Source: Roseimarinus sediminis
GTDB taxonomy: Bacteria; Bacteroidota; Bacteroidia; Bacteroidales; Prolixibacteraceae
Assembly: GCF_050433125.1 (NCBI RefSeq)
Contig: NZ_JBNPXV010000017.1
Location: 25,765 to 89,764, forward strand
Length of the DNA: 64,000 nt
Direction of reading: 5' to 3'
Shown piece by piece: positions 58,610-64,000 of the stretch. Numbering within the stretch: position 1 is the stretch's first letter; each line of letters opens with the position of its first letter. Position numbers and translations under genes: made by a program. Under the pieces are notes generated by a model. The model was not told the origin of the DNA, ran no database searches, and was given only the letters and a program-made list of their open reading frames with translations.

Positions 58610-61552
58610 TTGGAGCAAAGCAAAGAAAAGATATTTATTATGACACTGACCGAGCATCGCTTGTTTGGTCATGTATTGCTGCCTTATTTTATCAGGAAGA
58701 ATACCCACGGTGCCTTTTATACGGTGGTGACTCCGGTACTGAAGGCTGATGTTGATGCGCAACCCGAACTTTTGGATCAGGCCAGGCGCAAGTTGGTCGA
58801 GCTGACCGAAAATTACAGCGATGAAAATCTGGCCCGGCGTTTTTCACGAAAGCTTGGAAGTAAGGAGTTTTTTCAGAAGGTTGATAACGACTTTTTCAAC
58901 AAACACATTACGCCTTATATCGATAAGCAGGTGGTCGCCTGCATTAATCTGATCAGGAAACATGATGTTCCTTTGTATTTTAAGCCGGTAAAATACAACA
59001 ACATCTATGAAGAAGACCGGATTGAAGTGCTGGCTTCGAAGGCGCATCCTGTTTTTCATTTTAACCTTGGCGATGAGGGGCTGACCTATCATTTGTCGAT
59101 AACCCACGAGGGCAAGCCATTTCCACTACTGTACAAAAAGCCGGTTATTGTAAGTGATACGCCCTGCAGGCTGGTGCTTCGTAATCAGCTCATCGGTTTT
59201 GAGAAACTTTCGGGGAAACGCTTAACGCCTTTTTTAACAAAGGAGAAGATGAACATTCCGGCGGCTGTAACCGACAAATACCTGCGGAGTTTTGTTGCCG
59301 GCATTGTTCGCGACCACGAAGTACAAGCGTCGGGTTTTGACGTGATTGCTGTCGATTCGGAGAAAAAAGCTTTTGTGCTTATTGAGCAGGGCCTGACCCT
59401 TGAACCCATACTGATTCTGGTTTTTCAGTACGGAAAACGTCGTTTTAAAGCAGGACGAAAAGGAAATGTAGAAGTGGAACTGATCAATAATGATGGCCAC
59501 TATACCTTTTTCAAGCATCAGCGGGATGCTAAGTGGGAAGCTGAAATGCTCGAATTTTTCAAAAGTCGTCAGCTTTGTTTATCGGGCGATCAGCTGGAAT
59601 TGACAGCGCAGGCGAACCCACTGGGCGACGAGAACCGCTATGCCATCATTAACTGGATTAATCGCTACAGCGCTGATTTGGACACGGCTTCCATCGGATT
59701 GGAACAGCATGTTCCACAGCGTAAATTCTTCACGGGTCATCAGGAACTGAAGTTCGACATGCGCATGGAGGGCGACTGGTTCGATATTTATGCCCTGGTT
59801 ACGCTGGGTTCATACAAGGTGCCGTTTATCCGTCTGAAGAAAAACATCCTGCAGGGAAGACGTGAATATACTTTGCCCAATGGTGAAGTGGTGATTCTGC
59901 CACTCGAATGGTTTGGAAAATACCAGTCCCTGCTTCCCTTTACCGAAGGGAACGATGAGCAAATCCGCTTGTCGAAGCATCATTTTGCCTTAATCGGGCA
60001 AGAGCTCAAAGGTGTGGACACTGAAACAGCAGAGAAAATTCAGGCACTAAAGACTACAGATTTCGGTCTTTGTGATGAACCCGAAGGATTGAATGCCACC
60101 CTGCGCCACTATCAGAAGGAAGGCTACTCGTGGATGCATACCATGAAAGAAAAAGGCTTTGGTGCCTGTCTGGCCGATGACATGGGCTTGGGTAAAACCT
60201 TGCAAACCCTTGCCTTGCTGCTGAATTTAAAGCAACAAAACAAAAAGGAACTGTTGCCAAACGAAAAAGGACTGGAGCAAAGCAATTTACTTTTCGATGT
60301 AATGAACGATGCGGCACCAGCGTCGCTTGTGGTTGTTCCAACTTCGCTGATTCATAACTGGCAAAACGAACTGCAACGATTCACACCACAACTGAAAATA
60401 TACCAGCATGTCGGAACCCAGCGTAAACGCATTGCCAGTCTGAAGGGGATTCTGTCTTATTACGATGTGATTATCACCACTTACGGCACCATTCGTAACG
60501 ACTATGAATTGTTCGGCGATTTGTTTTTTAACTACATCATTCTCGATGAAAGTCAGTACATCAAAAATGCAGGATCGCTTACGTACAAGGCAGTATGTGC
60601 ATTGCAGTCGGAGCACAAACTGGTGCTAACAGGAACGCCCATCGAAAACAGCTTGTCGGATCTTTGGTCGCAAATGAATTTCCTGAACAGGGGTTTGTTG
60701 GGCAGTATGCAATTCTTCAAAAAGGAATACCTGCAGCCCATCGAAAAAAACGGGGATGAAGAAAAACAGAAAGAGCTGTATCAAATGATTTCACCCTTCA
60801 TTTTGCGCCGCACCAAAGAAGAGGTAGCCCGCGATTTGCCGCCCCTGACCGAACAAATCAGGTATTGTGAGATGAATGAGGCCCAGCAGAAAATTTATGA
60901 AAGGGAGAAATCGGCCATACGCAACAGCTTGTTCGAAAACATCGAAAAGCAGGGCATCGAAAAATCGTCGTTTCTGGTTTTACAAGGCCTTACCCGATTG
61001 AGACAGCTGGCCAACCATCCGGCTTTGGTCGGTTTTAAGCAAAGTGGTTCGGGCAAGTTCGATGCGGTAATGCGCAGCCTCGAAAACCTGATGGCCGAAA
61101 AACACAAGGTGCTGATTTTTTCCTCCTTTGTTACCCACTTAAAACTTTTTCAGCAGGAGTTGGATGAGCAGGGCTGGAACTACTGCCTGCTTACCGGACA
61201 GACCCGCGACCGGGAAACAGTGATTAATAATTTCCAGAATAACGACAAAAACCGTATTTTCCTGATTTCGCTCAAAGCCGGCGGGGTAGGACTTAATCTT
61301 ACATCGGCCGACTATATTTTCATCCTTGATCCATGGTGGAATCCGGCAGCCGAAAACCAGGCCATCAACCGTGCCCACCGCATCGGGCAGAATAAAAAGG
61401 TATTCGTGTACCGCTTTATTACCGAAGAAAGCATCGAGGAAAAGATTCAGTTGTTAAAGGAAAGAAAGTCAGCACTGGCCGATCAGTTCATTCAATCGAA
61501 CAATCCTTTCCAAAGTATTTCGAAAGACGAGCTGGTGGAGATGTTTTCGTGA
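58610..61552 (+). CDS. SNF2-family DEAD/DEAH-box helicase
   Basis: 980 residues from a TTG at 58610; the first ATG is at 58640, which would cut into the likely first strand (IFIMTLTEHRLFG). An N-terminal region of about 480 residues is not assigned. The SNF2 ATPase core follows. It has motif I DDMGLGKT (523-530), motif II as DESQ (646-649) instead of DEAH, an LTGTPIENSLSDLWS segment, and FILRRTKEEVARDLP. The C-terminal helicase lobe has LLTGQTRDRE, LISLKAGGVGLNLTSADYI and NRAHRIGQ. These proteins move along or remodel DNA-protein complexes; HepA/RapA-like roles in transcription are one option. Convergent and divergent neighbours leave it as a single gene. Confidence 0.9.
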   Translation: MEQSKEKIFIMTLTEHRLFGHVLLPYFIRKNTHGAFYTVVTPVLKADVDAQPELLDQARRKLVELTENYSDENLARRFSRKLGSKEFFQKVDNDFFNKHITPYIDKQVVACINLIRKHDVPLYFKPVKYNNIYEEDRIEVLASKAHPVFHFNLGDEGLTYHLSITHEGKPFPLLYKKPVIVSDTPCRLVLRNQLIGFEKLSGKRLTPFLTKEKMNIPAAVTDKYLRSFVAGIVRDHEVQASGFDVIAVDSEKKAFVLIEQGLTLEPILILVFQYGKRRFKAGRKGNVEVELINNDGHYTFFKHQRDAKWEAEMLEFFKSRQLCLSGDQLELTAQANPLGDENRYAIINWINRYSADLDTASIGLEQHVPQRKFFTGHQELKFDMRMEGDWFDIYALVTLGSYKVPFIRLKKNILQGRREYTLPNGEVVILPLEWFGKYQSLLPFTEGNDEQIRLSKHHFALIGQELKGVDTETAEKIQALKTTDFGLCDEPEGLNATLRHYQKEGYSWMHTMKEKGFGACLADDMGLGKTLQTLALLLNLKQQNKKELLPNEKGLEQSNLLFDVMNDAAPASLVVVPTSLIHNWQNELQRFTPQLKIYQHVGTQRKRIASLKGILSYYDVIITTYGTIRNDYELFGDLFFNYIILDESQYIKNAGSLTYKAVCALQSEHKLVLTGTPIENSLSDLWSQMNFLNRGLLGSMQFFKKEYLQPIEKNGDEEKQKELYQMISPFILRRTKEEVARDLPPLTEQIRYCEMNEAQQKIYEREKSAIRNSLFENIEKQGIEKSSFLVLQGLTRLRQLANHPALVGFKQSGSGKFDAVMRSLENLMAEKHKVLIFSSFVTHLKLFQQELDEQGWNYCLLTGQTRDRETVINNFQNNDKNRIFLISLKAGGVGLNLTSADYIFILDPWWNPAAENQAINRAHRIGQNKKVFVYRFITEESIEEKIQLLKERKSALADQFIQSNNPFQSISKDELVEMFS

Positions 61553-61930
61553 TTTCATTTAAATAGCGCAGTAAATAAAGATTTCGTGCCTTGGGCATTT
61601 TGTTTTAAAATGTAAAAACGTTTGCAGGGTTTTACACTTTTCAGGGAGATCTCTTCCAGTATCAGTATCAGTTTTTGAAGGGTAATATCTGCTGAATTTT
61701 GTGGTTTATCAGCTTGTGGAAGCTCAAAGGTACCTTGTTCGCAACTGGGTAGAAAAAAGCAAAGCGCGCAACTAAAAAAGCGATCAATATTTATAAAAAT
61801 CAAAGATTACATTTACCTTTGAAGTACAAAATACCTTAAAACGTGTAGATGGGGCGGCTTAATTAAATGTTTGAAATGTAGCTTTATTTTAGGTAGTGGC
61901 ATAAAATGATTGACATAGCAATAATGAATT
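61553..61930. other. AT-rich spacer, no gene accepted
   Basis: A minus-strand frame at 61555-61803 (82 codons) begins with a hydrophobic stretch ending in LPSC, lipoprotein-like. It has no recognised family, no promoter and no neighbours on its strand. I do not call it. The rest is an AT-rich leader before the membrane protein at 61931. Confidence 0.4.
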
Positions 61931-63925
61931 ATGAAAAAATATTACAGTGATACATCGGCTATATTAATAATTGTTTTATTAGGAGTTCTATTTCAAAAAA
62001 ACTATATCAATGATTTTCCATCACATATACACGCATGGAGTCAATCTGATAGATATGCATTAGCCCTTGGGTATGTAAATAATGATTTAAATTTTTTTAA
62101 ACCCGAAACATTTTCTTTATTAAAAAATAGTAAAAATATTGCTGATTGGAAATATCCATCTCAAGAAAGTATCACAGCGGTTGACTTTCCTATACATGAT
62201 TATATTCCGGCAATATTCATGAAAATTACAGGTGATAGTTCTCCCCGGCTTTTTAGACTTTATATTCTACTCTATGGATTTGCCGGATTATTCTTTTTAT
62301 ATCGGCTATCATACTTGTGGACTAAAAGTTCCTATCGGTCAATTTTTATTATGATTTTTGCGGCTACTTCTCCGGTATTCGTTTATTATCAGGGCGGTTT
62401 TCTGCCAACAATCCCCTCACTTTCCAACGCCATTATTGGAATATTTTTTTTCTCAAAGTATTTATTTACACCAGAACAAAAATATTTTAATCTAAGCCTG
62501 TTATTTTTAACAATTGCAGCTTTAGCCAGAACAACTTTTGTAATTCCTTTAATTGCTCTTTTTGGACTTGAAATTTTAAGAATATTTAAGAAGGATGCTA
62601 AATTGATGCCCAAATTAATTCCTGTTTTAGTTTCCGTTTTAATCATCTTGTTTTATTTCTTTTATAACAAATTTTTAACAGAAAAATACGGTTCAATTTT
62701 TTTATCGAATATTCTTCCGGCAAGAAGCTTTGAAGAAGCTGTTGAAATTATTAAACTAATTAAGAAAAAGTGGAGTACACAATATTTTTCTAGTGTACAT
62801 TATATCATTCTGGCGCTATCATTCGTGGGGGCTATCTACTTTCTTATCTCCAAAAAGCAATCATTACAAAAACAGAAGTCTTTATTTGCTCTTTTAATTG
62901 CAATAATTTTTATTGGCTGTATCGCATTTTCAATTTTAATGTTTCGCCAATTTGTAAACCACGATTATTACTTTCTTGACACCTTCTTCTTGCCAATTAT
63001 CCTATTATTAATAATTACACTTTCTATTTTTCCGATAAAAAACAATATTTTAATGAATAGATTATCAATGTTTGCAATTCTATTCATCTGCATTCCTTTT
63101 ATTGTTTATGCGACAAAATCACAAAAAGAAAGACGTATTTCCGGATATTGGGATAGAACAACAGCTACGATCAACAATTTTGAAAATTCTGAACACTTTT
63201 TAGATTCAATAGGAATCCCCGGCAATGCAAAAATGTTGGTAATTGATGCTTATGCAACCAATATTCCTTTGATCTTAATGAATCGAAAAGGCTACCCTAT
63301 AATAAAAACCAAGAAGGAATACATTAGCAAATCACTGGAATGGGATTACGATTATATTGTTTTACAAAATGAATTTTTTCTCTCTGATGTTTATTCTGTT
63401 TATCCTGAGATAATTACAAAAATTACAAAAATCGCAGACAATGGGAACCTGTCTATTTGTACTCATTCCGACAGCATTTTAGACCAAACCTTGACTGGTT
63501 TTTTAGGCTTCGACGACCAAAGTCCGGTTTTTGAAAGTATCATGACGTATGATGATACGATACGCGATAATTTATGGAAGAATACACAATCAACATCTGA
63601 ACTTTCTTATTCAGGAAACAACTGTGGTATATTAAGTCGCGACATGAAGTACGGTCTAACCTTTAAAACACACCAACTTGAAGCCCTTACCCAAAGTAAA
63701 AGAACCATGTTACTCTCTTCTTTTTTTCGCAGCGATGGTGCTAACGATTGTGGCATCGTTGTTTCAATTAGTGAAAATGGGAAGAATACCTATTACAAAA
63801 CGTTTAACTTACAAAAACTTCTAACAAAGCAAGGTGAATGGGAAAAAGTAAATTTAATATTTCAACTACCTAAAATTACGAGTGAAGATTATGAATTTGG
63901 TTTATATATTGTTTTAGCCCCTTAA
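61931..63925 (+). CDS. GT-C-type membrane protein (glycosyltransferase 39-like), frameshifted near its end
   Basis: 664 residues before the TAA at 63923. About ten to twelve membrane helices lie in residues 1-400, with HIHAWSQSDRYALALGYV near the start and a loop DWKYPSQESITAVDFP. This is the layout of GT-C enzymes such as the PMT/ArnT group, which use lipid-linked sugars. Residues 400-664 are soluble, probably extracytoplasmic. After the stop, another frame reads on without a break to the window edge (LKSSDKDIDLNLYFYDDEKA), and removing one C from the CCCC at 63918-63921 joins the two. The true C-terminus therefore lies beyond the window, or the gene is broken. It is much more AT-rich than the genes before it, suggesting transfer. 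Confidence 0.7.
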   Translation: MKKYYSDTSAILIIVLLGVLFQKNYINDFPSHIHAWSQSDRYALALGYVNNDLNFFKPETFSLLKNSKNIADWKYPSQESITAVDFPIHDYIPAIFMKITGDSSPRLFRLYILLYGFAGLFFLYRLSYLWTKSSYRSIFIMIFAATSPVFVYYQGGFLPTIPSLSNAIIGIFFFSKYLFTPEQKYFNLSLLFLTIAALARTTFVIPLIALFGLEILRIFKKDAKLMPKLIPVLVSVLIILFYFFYNKFLTEKYGSIFLSNILPARSFEEAVEIIKLIKKKWSTQYFSSVHYIILALSFVGAIYFLISKKQSLQKQKSLFALLIAIIFIGCIAFSILMFRQFVNHDYYFLDTFFLPIILLLIITLSIFPIKNNILMNRLSMFAILFICIPFIVYATKSQKERRISGYWDRTTATINNFENSEHFLDSIGIPGNAKMLVIDAYATNIPLILMNRKGYPIIKTKKEYISKSLEWDYDYIVLQNEFFLSDVYSVYPEIITKITKIADNGNLSICTHSDSILDQTLTGFLGFDDQSPVFESIMTYDDTIRDNLWKNTQSTSELSYSGNNCGILSRDMKYGLTFKTHQLEALTQSKRTMLLSSFFRSDGANDCGIVVSISENGKNTYYKTFNLQKLLTKQGEWEKVNLIFQLPKITSEDYEFGLYIVLAP

Positions 63926-64000
63926 ATCATCGGACAAAGATATAGATTTAAATCTGTACTTTTATGACGATGAAAAAGCGAAGTTTTACAAAAGAAGAGA

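Noticed and set aside
61555..61803. 82-codon minus-strand frame with a hydrophobic, lipoprotein-like start
   Set aside because: No family, no promoter element and no neighbour on its strand; kept only as a remark in the spacer entry.
1..64000. Search for tRNA, rRNA, tmRNA and CRISPR arrays
   Set aside because: No cloverleaf-like sequence, rRNA segment or regularly spaced short repeat was recognised by eye; a covariance search would be needed to be certain.

Overview
The window looks like a chromosomal segment of a gliding-type Bacteroidota (Bacteroidetes), probably from the Marinilabiliales/Prolixibacteraceae side, although the family is my inference. Evidence for the phylum: gldD and gldE next to ssb and mutY, a type IX secretion sorting domain on a 1284-residue surface protein, promoters of the TTTG/TAnnTTTG type with no clear Shine-Dalgarno sequences, and a tiny AURKAIP1/COX24-type basic protein behind an HU gene. 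No rRNA, tRNA or CRISPR array was seen.

Region 1-6550 is accessory and AT-rich, with every gene on the + strand. It carries a UPF0489 (arginase-fold) protein, a secreted retropepsin-like/TPR protein, a frameshifted KilA-N gene and a DUF1016/YhcG-type PD-(D/E)XK nuclease. The genes are separated by four, probably five, direct copies of one dispersed repeat with internal inverted arms, so the layout reads repeat-gene-repeat-gene-repeat. An attC-like imperfect palindrome follows the nuclease gene.

Region 6761-20660 holds a 7TM-type sensor kinase divergent from obg, a PAP2 phosphatase, a membrane-anchored MutS-like ATPase, and a 1001-residue single-gene unit at 12814-15819. That protein joins a membrane anchor, a STAND-like P-loop NTPase and about 17 PPR-like repeats of about 31 residues. 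It is the strongest candidate for something undescribed. The topoisomerase IV genes parE-parC follow; ParC ends in a beta-clamp-like QMSLF.

Region 20913-31016 has aroK, then a long minus-strand run. In transcription order this is mutY, ssb, gldE, gldD, a phosphopantetheinyl transferase, zwf, pgl, a CAP-domain protein and a YccS/FUSC transporter-like protein. Region 31102-38564 carries HU, the basic mini-protein, rng (RNase G), a DsbD-like reductase, a GH28 lipoprotein, map and an acyl-ACP thioesterase.

Region 38634-58282 carries the LamG/cadherin-like T9SS cargo, miaA, a Yip1-like protein and smpB. Next come a small secreted protein divergent from a sensor kinase/response regulator pair, another sensor kinase, two MFS transporters, ychF, a GT2, a DHOD-like flavoprotein and an NfnAB-like reductase pair. 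The window closes with a SNF2 helicase and an AT-rich GT-C-type membrane protein with a frameshift near its end.
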